Positions 1 through 6,243 of a stretch of DNA of 6,683 nucleotides are shown one piece after another (positions within the stretch are counted from its first letter, which is position 1; each line of letters opens with the position of its first letter). This stretch comes from Chloroflexota bacterium (GTDB taxonomy: Bacteria > Chloroflexota > Dehalococcoidia > GIF9 > UBA5629), in contig JAPLHM010000267.1 in the NCBI GenBank assembly GCA_026389635.1, forward strand, positions 1 through 6,683, in the 5' to 3' direction. Both the position numbers and the translations under genes were made by a program. The notes under the pieces are model-generated. The model searched no databases. It was not told the DNA's origin and worked only from the letters and a program-made list of their open reading frames with translations.

Positions 1-69
1 GAGCGGAACAATACGGCAGCATCCGTCAAGCAAACTGTACTCGGTATGAACGTGAAGGTGGGTAAACAT
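1..69 (-). CDS. dnaE: DNA polymerase III subunit alpha, N-terminal fragment
   Basis: This is the start of a gene that leaves the window to the left; 23 codons are visible. Read on the minus strand from the ATG at 69-67, the peptide contains HLHVHTEYSLLDG followed by CCRI. That is the opening of the PHP domain of bacterial replicative polymerase DnaE, whose family consensus begins with a near-identical FVHLHVHTEYSLLDG. The HxH pair forms part of the PHP metal site. DnaE is the replicative DNA polymerase and acts at the replication fork. The ATG fits the family because only a few residues normally precede the F-x-HLH block. An AGG lies nine bases upstream of the ATG, and an extended -10 element sits about 30 bases upstream. 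The gene is divergent from the membrane-protein gene at 169. PolC also has a PHP domain, but it lies internally there, so DnaE is the better reading. Too little is visible to judge whether the gene is intact. Confidence 0.88.
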   Translation of the reverse strand, partial: MFTHLHVHTEYSLLDGCCRIVPL

Positions 70-96
70 ATGGCACGACCTGAGATTTGGTATAGA

Positions 97-105
97 ATTA
101 TAACA
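97..105 (-). promoter_or_regulatory. Extended -10 promoter of dnaE
   Basis: On the minus strand the sequence reads TGTTATAAT, a perfect TATAAT hexamer with the TG dinucleotide of an extended -10 element. No good -35 hexamer lies 16-18 bases further upstream, which is common for extended -10 promoters. Transcription would start near position 90, giving a leader of about 20 bases before the dnaE ATG at 69. The region is AT-rich compared with the genes on either side. Confidence 0.55.
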
Positions 106-168
106 CAAGTTTTTCAGGCCACTCACAGGTGAACGTATTTAAATGTTCGGCCAAACAGCGGCGATGAA

Positions 169-885
169 ATGAAAATGAAATTGGTGCGTATGCTGGGTGG
201 CCTGGCCATGGTTATCCTGGCGGTATCCATACCCGTCCTCATCATCGCGGGAACGGTAAACGTGTATGCCCGGTCTGCCGACCTCTACAGGTACGGCTTC
301 GACAAATACCACACAAGCGGGGCCACGGGCATCAGCAGTGCGCAATTGGATGTGGTGGCTCAACGGATGGCGGACTTTTTAGACGGGAAACAACCGTCAC
401 CCCAGGTGACAGTCCGGGTGAACGGTTTGGACCGGCAATTGTACAGCGCGAAGGAACTGGTGCACCTCGATGATGTACGCGGCATTATCTCCGTCCTCAA
501 GACATTTCAAACGGTGGCTATACTGTCATTTCTGGCGGCAGGCGCTTCAGTTTTTGCAATGATGGGTATACGCAGGATACTGCACGGGATCCAGGCCGGG
601 GCAATTGCGACAGTTTCCGTGATGGGGTTGCTGGTGGTATGGGCGCTGGTGGATTTCGGCAGCCTGTTTTACCTGTTTCATATCGTAAGCTTCTCCAATG
701 ATCTGTGGCTGTTGGATCCCACCAGGGACTACCTGATAATGATGTTCACCGAAAGTTTTTTTTATGACGCCGCCATAATGGTCATAGCAACGATTATAGC
801 CGAGGCCGTAATACTCGGCCTGGTCACGCTGGTGATCGGTAAAACAATGCTTGCCAGGCCCCCGTCTGAGACCGGCCTTTATTGA
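169..885 (+). CDS. lit: DUF1461/TIGR01906 integral membrane protein, probable Lit lipoprotein transacylase
   Basis: This 238-residue protein has four predicted membrane helices, at roughly residues 8-30, 113-135, 144-169 and 199-224. A polar extracytoplasmic segment lies between helices 1 and 2. Two family blocks are clear: HLDDVRG at 99-105, and FHIVSFSNDLWLLDP at 170-184 followed by DYLIMMFTESFF. These mark DUF1461 (TIGR01906). Characterised Firmicute members are Lit, which moves an acyl chain within diacyl lipoproteins to give the lyso form. From memory, Bacillus cereus Lit uses His85 and His157. Here the matching histidines are H99 and H171, the same 72 residues apart. The start at 169 is the first in-frame ATG, but its ribosome site is weak and ATGs at 175 or 190 are possible. 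A poor promoter-like TATTTA lies at 136-141. The gene is divergent from dnaE and convergent with the zinc-ribbon gene. Family membership is firm; the enzyme activity is inferred. Confidence 0.8.
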   Translation: MKMKLVRMLGGLAMVILAVSIPVLIIAGTVNVYARSADLYRYGFDKYHTSGATGISSAQLDVVAQRMADFLDGKQPSPQVTVRVNGLDRQLYSAKELVHLDDVRGIISVLKTFQTVAILSFLAAGASVFAMMGIRRILHGIQAGAIATVSVMGLLVVWALVDFGSLFYLFHIVSFSNDLWLLDPTRDYLIMMFTESFFYDAAIMVIATIIAEAVILGLVTLVIGKTMLARPPSETGLY

Positions 886-887
886 CG

Positions 888-911
888 GCGGCTGATAACG
901 CTGTCAGCCGC
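888..911. terminator. Hairpin between convergent genes, possible two-way terminator
   Basis: GCGGCTGA (888-895) and TCAGCCGC (904-911) form a perfect 8-bp stem with an 8-base loop. The hairpin lies just after the stop of the membrane protein (885) and includes the stop and last codons of the convergent zinc-ribbon gene. No run of T follows on either strand, so it does not meet the usual rule for an intrinsic terminator. It could still act as a weak two-way terminator or protect the 3' ends. Confidence 0.4.
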
Positions 912-1143
912 AGGTGGAGCAGTTGGAAGAGGTGCACCCGCCGCAGGAACTGCCGCCGCCCCCGGAAGGCACGTGGTCGAGCATGCTCATGTCAGAACTG
1001 GCGCGCGAAACGAATTTAGATATGGCGCGCCCGCACCGCGACTTACACGCAGGGCAGTCGGTATCTTCTCCGGACCTGGACAGAGGCAGCAACTGTTCGA
1101 ACCTGATATGGCACCTGGGACAAATATATTCGTAGATTGGCAT
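904..1143 (-). CDS. FmdB-family zinc-ribbon protein
   Basis: This 79-residue protein begins MPIYEYICPRCHIRFE, the hallmark of the FmdB/CxxC_CxxC_SSSS family (TIGR02605). The ribbon cysteines are C8 and C11, then C30 and C33 in CPAC, and should bind one zinc ion. C37 is an extra cysteine nearby. A short linker with serine and five glycines leads to a tail with C67, C70, C75 and C78. These form a second CxxC...CxxC set that could bind another metal. The family is named after a proposed regulator of formamidase in Methylophilus, but the role of most members is unknown and no function can be assigned here. The ATG at 1143-1141 has a good GGAG eight bases upstream. The gene is divergent from recA and convergent with the lit-like gene, so it is probably a single-gene transcript. 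Confidence 0.85.
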   Translation of the reverse strand: MPIYEYICPRCHIRFEQLLPLSRSGEDTDCPACKSRCGRAISKFVSRASSDMSMLDHVPSGGGGSSCGGCTSSNCSTCG

Positions 1144-1161
1144 AGACTATTCTCCAAAGAG

Positions 1162-1190
1162 ATTTTGCGAAATTTGCCCGTAATAGTCAA
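1162..1190 (-). promoter_or_regulatory. Possible promoter of the FmdB-family gene
   Basis: On the minus strand TTGACT (1190-1185) is followed after exactly 17 bases by CAAAAT (1167-1162). These are fair matches to -35 and -10 hexamers. The expected start, near 1155, falls at the GGAG ribosome site (1155-1152), so the leader would be unusually short. That weakens the call; the true promoter may lie further upstream, towards 1210-1230. Confidence 0.35.
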
Positions 1191-1213
1191 ATGTTGCAGA
1201 ACTCTTTTATTTG

Positions 1214-1229
1214 TAGTACAATTGTGTTA
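1214..1229. promoter_or_regulatory. Imperfect palindrome in the recA promoter, candidate SOS operator
   Basis: The sequence TAGTACAATTGTGTTA has a perfect 8-bp core, ACAATTGT (1218-1225), with matching TA ends; 6 of its 8 symmetric base pairs are complementary. It overlaps the extended -10 of recA, where a repressor would block polymerase. Its right-hand 14 bases plus neighbours agree with most positions of the cyanobacterial LexA box RGTACNNNDGTWCB as I remember it, failing in the last GTWC half. No Gram-positive GAACNNNNGTTC box is present in the region. This is a candidate only. Confidence 0.3.
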
Positions 1230-1233
1230 ATAT
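1225..1233 (+). promoter_or_regulatory. Extended -10 promoter of recA
   Basis: TGTTAATAT is an extended -10 element (TG, one base, then TAATAT, five of six matches to consensus). The best -35 candidate with 17-base spacing is the poor TTTTAT at 1205-1210. Initiation near 1240 would give a leader of about 46 bases ending in the strong AGGAGG ribosome site at 1276-1281. It should drive recA and recX. Confidence 0.5.
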
Positions 1234-1285
1234 ACGGTTAAACAGGTTCAATTACCGTGTTTAAATAAATTTCGCAGGAGGAGAG

Positions 1286-2329
1286 ATGGAATCGGAAAAG
1301 GTAAAGGTTGAAAAGGGCAAGGCGCTTGACCTGGCTATAAGCCAGATCGAGAAACAGTACGGGGCGGGATCCATTATGTCGCTGGGTGAGAGGCAGGCCA
1401 GGGTGAAGGTTGAAGTTATTCCCACCGGCTCGCTGAGCCTTGACCTGGCACTGGGTGTGGGGGGTATACCGCGTGGACGCATCACCGAGATATTCGGGGC
1501 GGAGGCCTCGGGAAAAACCACGCTGGCGCTTCATATAATTGCCCAGGCGCAAAAAACGGGCGGACTGGTACTTTATATCGATGCGGAACACGCGCTCGAC
1601 ACACATTACGCCGGCATCTGCGGTGTCAACGTGGACGCTTTGAAAGGAGCCCAGCCCGGGACGGGTGAGGAAGCGCTGGACATCACCGAGAGGATGGTGA
1701 GGACGCATGCATTAGACGTGGTGGTTATCGACAGCGTGGCGGCGCTGGTGCCCAGGGCAGAGATCGAGGGGGAGATGGGAGATTCACATATAGGGCTTCA
1801 GGCCAGGCTGATGTCGCAGGCGCTGCGCAAGCTCACCCACGAGATAAGCAAATCCAACACCGCCGTCATTTTTATCAACCAGTTGAGGGAGAAGGTTGGC
1901 GTCATCTTTGGTAACCCGGAAGTGACCCCGGGCGGCAGGGCGCTTAAGTTCTACAGCTCCATCAGGATCGACCTGCGCAAATCCGAGGCTATCAAGAATG
2001 GCAGCGAGATAATCGGGAACCGCGTACGCGCCAAGGTGGTCAAGAATAAGGTGGCAGCACCTTACCGCATGGCTGAATTTGACATAATGTTTACCTGCGG
2101 GATCAGCAAAGAGGGCGATATAATTGACCTGGGGGTAAGCATGGGGATGATCAAGAAATCGGGCGCCTTTTTCGACTTCGCCGGCACCAAGTTGGGGCAG
2201 GGCAGGGAAAAGGCGCGCGAATATTTGATACAACACCCGGAAATGGCGGACGAGATAGAAAAGCAGATCCGCCAGGTAGCCATGGCAGGGCAGGACAGCG
2301 GTCCTGTCGGCAGGGAAGCAGTTGAGTAA
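1286..2329 (+). CDS. recA: RecA recombinase
   Basis: This is a full-length 347-residue RecA, the ATPase that forms filaments on single-stranded DNA, drives strand exchange and stimulates LexA self-cleavage. Visible parts in order are: the N-terminal helix with [12 protein letters not shown] (20-31); Walker A GAEASGKT (71-78); the catalytic glutamate E101 in [10 protein letters not shown]108, matching the adenine-stacking tyrosine; Walker B ending at D149; loop L1 [10 protein letters not shown] (161-170); the switch glutamine Q199 in FINQLREK; loop L2 with [16 protein letters not shown] (208-223); and a C-terminal domain ending in a short acidic tail. The start has AGGAGG four bases upstream. 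Two conserved spots differ from the common form: Walker A has A-E-A where P-E-S/G/A is usual, and QPGTGE (123-128) replaces QPDTGE. All catalytic residues are present, so the protein should be active. It is followed directly by recX, which overlaps its end. Confidence 0.98.
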   Translation: MESEKVKVEKGKALDLAISQIEKQYGAGSIMSLGERQARVKVEVIPTGSLSLDLALGVGGIPRGRITEIFGAEASGKTTLALHIIAQAQKTGGLVLYIDAEHALDTHYAGICGVNVDALKGAQPGTGEEALDITERMVRTHALDVVVIDSVAALVPRAEIEGEMGDSHIGLQARLMSQALRKLTHEISKSNTAVIFINQLREKVGVIFGNPEVTPGGRALKFYSSIRIDLRKSEAIKNGSEIIGNRVRAKVVKNKVAAPYRMAEFDIMFTCGISKEGDIIDLGVSMGMIKKSGAFFDFAGTKLGQGREKAREYLIQHPEMADEIEKQIRQVAMAGQDSGPVGREAVE

Positions 2330-2834
2330 GCGCAAAGCTAAACCCACTGCAGCCGATGACGACTACAGGGCGTGCTACGAGGCAGCCTTGCACTACATTG
2401 AGTACAGGCCGCGCAGCGAGGCGGAGGTGATACGCCACCTGCGGTATAAACGCAAGTTCCAGGCTTCATCCGTAAGCCGTGCCATTGCTAAATTGAAGAA
2501 GCTTCAACTGATCGATGACAGGGTTTTTTCGGCCATGTGGGCCAGGGAACGTGTCGCCCACAGGCACAAGAGCAGCCTGATGGTCAGGCGTGAGCTGATG
2601 CAGAAAGGCGTGGATGCCGGCACCATCGATAGCGCAACCGCTGACATCGATGATGAGGCCAATGCCCTGAGGGCGGGAATGATCAAGGCAAAGCTACTGG
2701 GGAACCTTGACTACCCGGAGTTTTACAAGCGGCTGGCCTCGTATTTGAGCAGAAAGGGTTATGAGGCAGGGTTGGTGCAGGGAGTTGTTCGGCGCCTGTG
2801 GGAAGACAGAATGGGCGATACGGAAGGAAAATAA
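2322..2834 (+). CDS. recX: RecX regulatory protein
   Basis: RecX binds RecA filaments in the cytoplasm and limits or remodels them. This 170-residue protein has the family's tandem three-helix repeats. The first, at about 18-65, contains [19 protein letters not shown], matching the usual R-x-R-S-x-x-E-h-x-x-x-L block. [18 protein letters not shown] (61-78) matches the 'glidD..fa' block. A second repeat runs from about 83 to 108 with [11 protein letters not shown], and a third from about 112 to 161 ends in VVRRLWED. The length is typical. The start is a TTG that lies eight bases inside the end of recA, preceded by AGGGAA within recA, so translation is probably coupled. The next in-frame ATG, at residue 72, would remove the first repeat. 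The basic N-terminus (KRKAK) is not well conserved in the family. Confidence 0.92.
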   Translation: MSKRKAKPTAADDDYRACYEAALHYIEYRPRSEAEVIRHLRYKRKFQASSVSRAIAKLKKLQLIDDRVFSAMWARERVAHRHKSSLMVRRELMQKGVDAGTIDSATADIDDEANALRAGMIKAKLLGNLDYPEFYKRLASYLSRKGYEAGLVQGVVRRLWEDRMGDTEGK

Positions 2835-2883
2835 TAATATTTTTTGCTAAAACTGGTTATTCGCTTTCAAAGTAGAGTATAAT
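2828..2883 (+). promoter_or_regulatory. Promoter of the rny operon with AT-rich upstream tract
   Basis: A perfect TATAAT lies at 2878-2883. The -35 region near 2854-2860 (TGGTTA/GGTTAT) is a poor match. An AT-only tract at 2828-2845, overlapping the end of recX, would fall at about -60 to -45 and could act as an UP element to offset the weak -35. Initiation near 2890 gives a leader of about 60 bases. There is no clear terminator after recX, so some read-through from recA-recX is likely. Confidence 0.5.
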
Positions 2884-2949
2884 AATTTGCGAGGTTTAAC
2901 AAAATGTACAACCTGAAATGGTTTATTTATAAAGAGAGGCAACTGTATT

Positions 2950-4476
2950 ATGGACTGGATATACTATGTGATAATCGGCTTGGTAGCCGTGTTGTTTCTA
3001 CTAATGGGGTACTTCGCCCGGCAACTCCTGGCCAATCAACAGATACGGATCACACAGAACGAAGCAAAAAAACTCCTTGAGAGTGCACAGGTCAAGTATG
3101 AGCAGATGGTCCTGGACGCCAAGGAAGAGGCGGTAAAGGTCAGGGCGGCTTCTGAAGCGGACAGCAGGGAACGAAGATACGAACTGCAGCGGCTTGAAAG
3201 GCGTTCAAGCCAGCGCGAGGAACGCCTCGAGCGCAAACTCGAAGCCCTGGATCGCAGGGAACAAGGTCTGATCGGCAGGGAAAAGGAGATCGATACCGTC
3301 AGAGCGCAGGTGGAAGAAGTCAAGGAACGGCAGTTACAGCGCCTGGAAGAGGTCTCGGGCATGTCCAGCGACGAAGCCAAGCAACAGTTGCTGAATAACG
3401 TTGAAGGTGAGATTAAGGAAGACGCCTCGCGACGCGTGCGGGAATGGGAAGTCCGCTTCAAGGACGAGATCGATAATATAGCCAGGGACATCCTGGCAAC
3501 CACTATACAGAGATGCGCTACCGATGTCGTATCAGCGACCACCGTCTCCATGGTACCCCTTCCCAGTGATGATATGAAGGGACGCCTGATCGGGCGCGAG
3601 GGCCGTAATATCCGCGCCCTGGAGCAGGCTACCGGCGTTGACCTCATCATCGACGATACGCCCGAATCGGTTACCATCTCCAGCTTCGACCCTATCCGCA
3701 GGGAGGTGGCCAGGGTCGCGCTCACTAACCTTATATTAGACGGGCGCATACACCCGGCCAGGATCGAGGAAGTGGTGGAAAAGGCCAGGACCGAGGTTGA
3801 GTCGACCATACGTCTCGAGGGAGAGCAGGCTTCCCGCAAGGCCGGCGTGCAGGGTCTTCACCCTGAACTGGTCAGGCTGCTGGGGCGGCTCAAGTTCAGG
3901 ACCAGTTACGGGCAGAATGTCCTTACGCACAGCCTGGAGGTGTCGTACATAGCCGGCATGCTGGCCGCCGAGATAGGCGCAAACGTCACACTGGCCAAAC
4001 GCTCCGCCCTGCTGCACGATATAGGAAAAGCCGTAGATCACGAGGTGGAAGGTCCGCACGCGCTGATCGGCGCCAATCTTGTCAAGCAGTGGGATAAGTC
4101 TGCGGAAGTTGTGCAGGCCATATCGGAGCATCACGGCGAGGCCACTACTACCAGTTCCCTGGGATTTATCCTGGCCACTGCTGACCAGATCAGTGGCTCC
4201 AGGCTGGGTGCCAGGCGGGAGTCACTGGACCAGTACATCAAGCGCATCGAGGCACTGGAAAACGTTGCCAGCAGCTTCCCGGGCGTTGAAAAAGCTTTCG
4301 CCATCCAGGCAGGCCGCGAAGTGCGCATTATCGTCAAGCCGGACCAGGTGGATGACCTGGCGGCCATGCGGCTGGCGCGCGACATCGTTAAGAAAATAGA
4401 GGAAACCCTCGAATATCCCGGCCAGATAAAAGTTACAGTAATGCGTGAGGTACGGGCGGTAGATTACGCTAAATAA
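2950..4476 (+). CDS. rny: Ribonuclease Y
   Basis: RNase Y is a membrane-anchored endoribonuclease that starts mRNA decay in many bacteria without RNase E. The 508-residue protein shows the full family layout: one N-terminal membrane helix (about 4-22); a long charged coiled coil (about 30-185); a KH RNA-binding domain with the GxxG loop in IGREGRNI (214-221); an HD domain with H327, the H356-D357 pair in LLHDIGK, H370, H394-H395 and D412; and the family's C-terminal domain. The length matches the Bacillus enzyme (about 520). The ATG at 2950 places the membrane helix at the start; the ribosome site is AGAGAGG (2933-2939), about ten bases away, slightly long. One family motif differs: [10 protein letters not shown] stands where SAARPGARxE is usual, losing the proline. 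Coiled-coil codons are rich in Arg/Glu, as expected. It heads an operon with ymdB and a PHP phosphoesterase, all likely in RNA metabolism. Confidence 0.97.
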   Translation: MDWIYYVIIGLVAVLFLLMGYFARQLLANQQIRITQNEAKKLLESAQVKYEQMVLDAKEEAVKVRAASEADSRERRYELQRLERRSSQREERLERKLEALDRREQGLIGREKEIDTVRAQVEEVKERQLQRLEEVSGMSSDEAKQQLLNNVEGEIKEDASRRVREWEVRFKDEIDNIARDILATTIQRCATDVVSATTVSMVPLPSDDMKGRLIGREGRNIRALEQATGVDLIIDDTPESVTISSFDPIRREVARVALTNLILDGRIHPARIEEVVEKARTEVESTIRLEGEQASRKAGVQGLHPELVRLLGRLKFRTSYGQNVLTHSLEVSYIAGMLAAEIGANVTLAKRSALLHDIGKAVDHEVEGPHALIGANLVKQWDKSAEVVQAISEHHGEATTTSSLGFILATADQISGSRLGARRESLDQYIKRIEALENVASSFPGVEKAFAIQAGREVRIIVKPDQVDDLAAMRLARDIVKKIEETLEYPGQIKVTVMREVRAVDYAK

Positions 4477-4494
4477 TTAACAAGAGGTAGGTTA

Positions 4495-5268
4495 TTGAAT
4501 ATCCTGGCTGTCGGTGACGTCATCGGTAAGCCTGGCAGGAGAGCTTTACAGCAGTTTTTGCCAGGCTTAATTAATGAATTCGCTATTGAACTGGTGGTCG
4601 CCAACGGCGAAAATTCCGCCCACGGCATCGGCATCACGTCCAAAACGGCGCAAGAACTGCTTAACGCCGGCGTAGATGTCATAACCAGCGGAAACCATAT
4701 CTGGGCACAGCGCGAGATCATCAATTGCATGGACGGGGACCTGCCCATCATTCGGCCGCTCAATTTCCCCCCGGGCGTGGCCGGCCGCGGATACCTTACG
4801 GTCAAGGGCGTCCTGGTGGTCAACCTGATAGGGCGCATATTCATGGGCCAGGCGGATTGTCCTTTCAGGGCCATGGACGCTCTGCTATCCTCGCTAAGCC
4901 CCCTGCCCAGGGTGATACTGGTTGATTTTCACGCAGAGGCCACATCCGAAAAGATAGCGCTGGGGAGGTACCTTGACGGGCGCGTGAGCGCGGTGCTGGG
5001 CACACATACCCACGTGGGCACCACGGACAGCCATATTTTGCCCGGTGGAACGGCCTATGTTACCGACATAGGAATGGTTGGCCCGCTGGATTCCATAATA
5101 GGTGATGACGTTGACAATGTGCTCAACAGCTTCCTGACAGGACTTCCTCACAGACTCTCTGTAGGCAAGGGCATGGCCGCCCTCGATGCCATTTTACTGG
5201 ACATAGATAATGATACCGGCAGGGCGCTCAGCATCGGGCGCATAAGGCGTGAGGAGCGAGGTACTTGA
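4495..5268 (+). CDS. ymdB: YmdB-type metallophosphoesterase (TIGR00282)
   Basis: This 257-residue protein belongs to the YmdB/TIGR00282 calcineurin-like phosphodiesterases. The two-metal site is complete: D8 in GDVIGKPGR, E39-N40 in ANGENSAHG, N67-H68 in GNHIW, H146 in DFHAEATSEK, and H171 and H173 in GTHTHVGT. In Bacillus subtilis YmdB hydrolyses 2',3'-cyclic nucleotides and other cyclic nucleotides and affects biofilm and motility gene expression; it is encoded next to rny there as well. The start is a TTG 18 bases after the rny stop, with AGAGG seven bases upstream. It gives the normal family N-terminus MNILAVGDVIG, and no other start fits. Its last codons overlap the start of the next gene, so the two are probably translated together. 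The natural substrate here is inferred; candidates are 2',3'-cyclic ends or mononucleotides left by RNA breakdown. Confidence 0.93.
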   Translation: MNILAVGDVIGKPGRRALQQFLPGLINEFAIELVVANGENSAHGIGITSKTAQELLNAGVDVITSGNHIWAQREIINCMDGDLPIIRPLNFPPGVAGRGYLTVKGVLVVNLIGRIFMGQADCPFRAMDALLSSLSPLPRVILVDFHAEATSEKIALGRYLDGRVSAVLGTHTHVGTTDSHILPGGTAYVTDIGMVGPLDSIIGDDVDNVLNSFLTGLPHRLSVGKGMAALDAILLDIDNDTGRALSIGRIRREERGT

Positions 5269-6104
5269 AGTACGACCTGCACCTGCATACTACGGCCTCG
5301 GATGGGCGGCTGACGCCGGCTCAGATGGTTGCCCTGGTGCTGGAGCGGGGGCTGGAAGTCATATCTGTCACCGACCATGACAGCGTCAGCGGAGTGGGCG
5401 AGGCCCTGGCCGCTGCCGGCAGCGGGGGAAGGATAACAGTCGTTCCCGGGGTGGAGATAAATACGGACCTGGCCACGGGCGAGCTTCACGTACTGGGCTA
5501 TTTCATAGATTACTTAGATGAGGACCTGCTTGCGGCGCTGGCAAGGATAAGGGAATCGCGTGTCGGCAGGGCCCAAAAAATGCTGGAGAAACTGCGGGAT
5601 CTGGGCATACCGCTGGAATGGCAAAGAGTGCTGGACCTGGCCAGGGGCGAATCGATCTGCCGGCCGCATATAGCGCAGGCCATGCTGGAGAAAGGGTACG
5701 TCTCTGAAGAAAGGGAAGCCTTCGAAAGATATATAGGCAGGGACGGCCCCGCCTACATCGGGCGGGAGAAGGTCGGGCCCGTCGATGCGGTCGGGATCGT
5801 GAAGAAGGCGGGCGGTATACCGGTGCTGGCCCACCCTGCCGATATTATTAACGTGGACAACATCATCGTTGAGCTGAAGGCAGCCGGCCTGGCCGGGCTC
5901 GAGGCTTACTACGGGCAGTACGACAGTAAGACCGTCAAGAGGGTTGTTAAGTTGGCGGCCCGTCACGGCCTGCTGACCACCGGCGGTACCGATTACCATC
6001 ATTTCTGCGACGATAGGGAGGTTCCGCCGGGTTCCGTGGATATACCGGAAAGCTCGATACAGCAGCTGTTTGCAGCTGCCGGGAAGACGTTCAGGCCGGC
6101 TTAG
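5265..6104 (+). CDS. PHP-domain phosphoesterase, RNase AM/YciV-like
   Basis: This 279-residue protein is a stand-alone PHP domain enzyme. The metal ligands of the family are visible: H6 and H8 in DLHLHT, D13 in ASDG, H38 in TDHDS, E64 in PGVEIN, H75, H135 in CRPHIA, H190 in LAHPAD, and D243 and H245 in GTDYHH. Length and motif order match the YciV/RNase AM group. Those enzymes remove phosphate from 3',5'-nucleotide bisphosphates such as pAp, and in E. coli also trim RNA 5' ends. The start is a TTG overlapping the ymdB stop by four bases (TTGA), with GAGGAG eight bases upstream, a classic coupling arrangement. Its place behind RNase Y and YmdB supports a role in clearing RNA breakdown products. 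The exact substrate cannot be read from sequence; other PHP enzymes cleave different phosphoesters. I see no clear terminator after the stop. Confidence 0.9.
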   Translation: MKYDLHLHTTASDGRLTPAQMVALVLERGLEVISVTDHDSVSGVGEALAAAGSGGRITVVPGVEINTDLATGELHVLGYFIDYLDEDLLAALARIRESRVGRAQKMLEKLRDLGIPLEWQRVLDLARGESICRPHIAQAMLEKGYVSEEREAFERYIGRDGPAYIGREKVGPVDAVGIVKKAGGIPVLAHPADIINVDNIIVELKAAGLAGLEAYYGQYDSKTVKRVVKLAARHGLLTTGGTDYHHFCDDREVPPGSVDIPESSIQQLFAAAGKTFRPA

Positions 6105-6177
6105 CACCCCGGTAATCTTGCAGACCTGCTTCCGCTGATCTACGCTAAACGCAGACACATTTCAGTTAAAAAGCGGA

Positions 6178-6206
6178 TGGAACAAGGTATAAAAAAGTAA
6201 TATAAT
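6178..6206 (+). promoter_or_regulatory. Promoter of the right-edge membrane redox gene
   Basis: A perfect TATAAT lies at 6201-6206. A half-matching -35, TGGAAC (6178-6183), is placed 17 bases upstream. Initiation near 6213 gives a leader of about 30 bases with the ribosome site GGAAGGAG (6232-6239), four bases before the ATG at 6244. This separates the gene from the RNA-turnover operon. The rest of the 6105-6243 gap shows no gene and no convincing hairpin. Confidence 0.5.
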
Positions 6207-6243
6207 AGTGCGGTTTTAAGGAAATAATCTCGGAAGGAGTAAC

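Noticed and set aside
1..132. An open plus-strand frame ending at 130-132 that could be the tail of a gene entering from the left
   Set aside because: The minus strand of the same bases encodes an unmistakable DnaE N-terminus, and the plus-strand peptide is unrecognisable and crosses the AT-rich promoter region.
1199..1210. GAAC at 1199-1202 as half of a Gram-positive SOS box
   Set aside because: The matching GTTC at the right spacing is absent; the bases there read TTAT.
1784..2347. A 187-codon open frame on the minus strand inside recA
   Set aside because: It lies wholly opposite recA and the recX start and shows no protein-family motifs.
2828..2845. AT-only inverted repeat followed by a T run after recX as a terminator
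   Set aside because: The stem is six AT pairs with no GC, too weak for an intrinsic terminator. It fits better as an upstream promoter element for rny.
2892..2914. AGGTT/AACCT inverted repeat in the rny leader as a regulatory hairpin
   Set aside because: Only five base pairs with a 13-base loop, likely by chance.
3036..3839. A 267-codon open frame on the minus strand inside rny
   Set aside because: It is very rich in Ser, Arg and Leu, as expected from reading the antisense of an Arg/Glu-rich coiled coil. It has no recognisable domain, and rny on the other strand is certain.
5514..6158. A 214-codon open frame on the minus strand inside the PHP gene
   Set aside because: It mirrors a gene with complete PHP metal ligands and shows no family features of its own.
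6105..6177. Short inverted repeats after the PHP gene as a terminator
   Set aside because: Stems are four base pairs or have almost no loop, and no T run follows.
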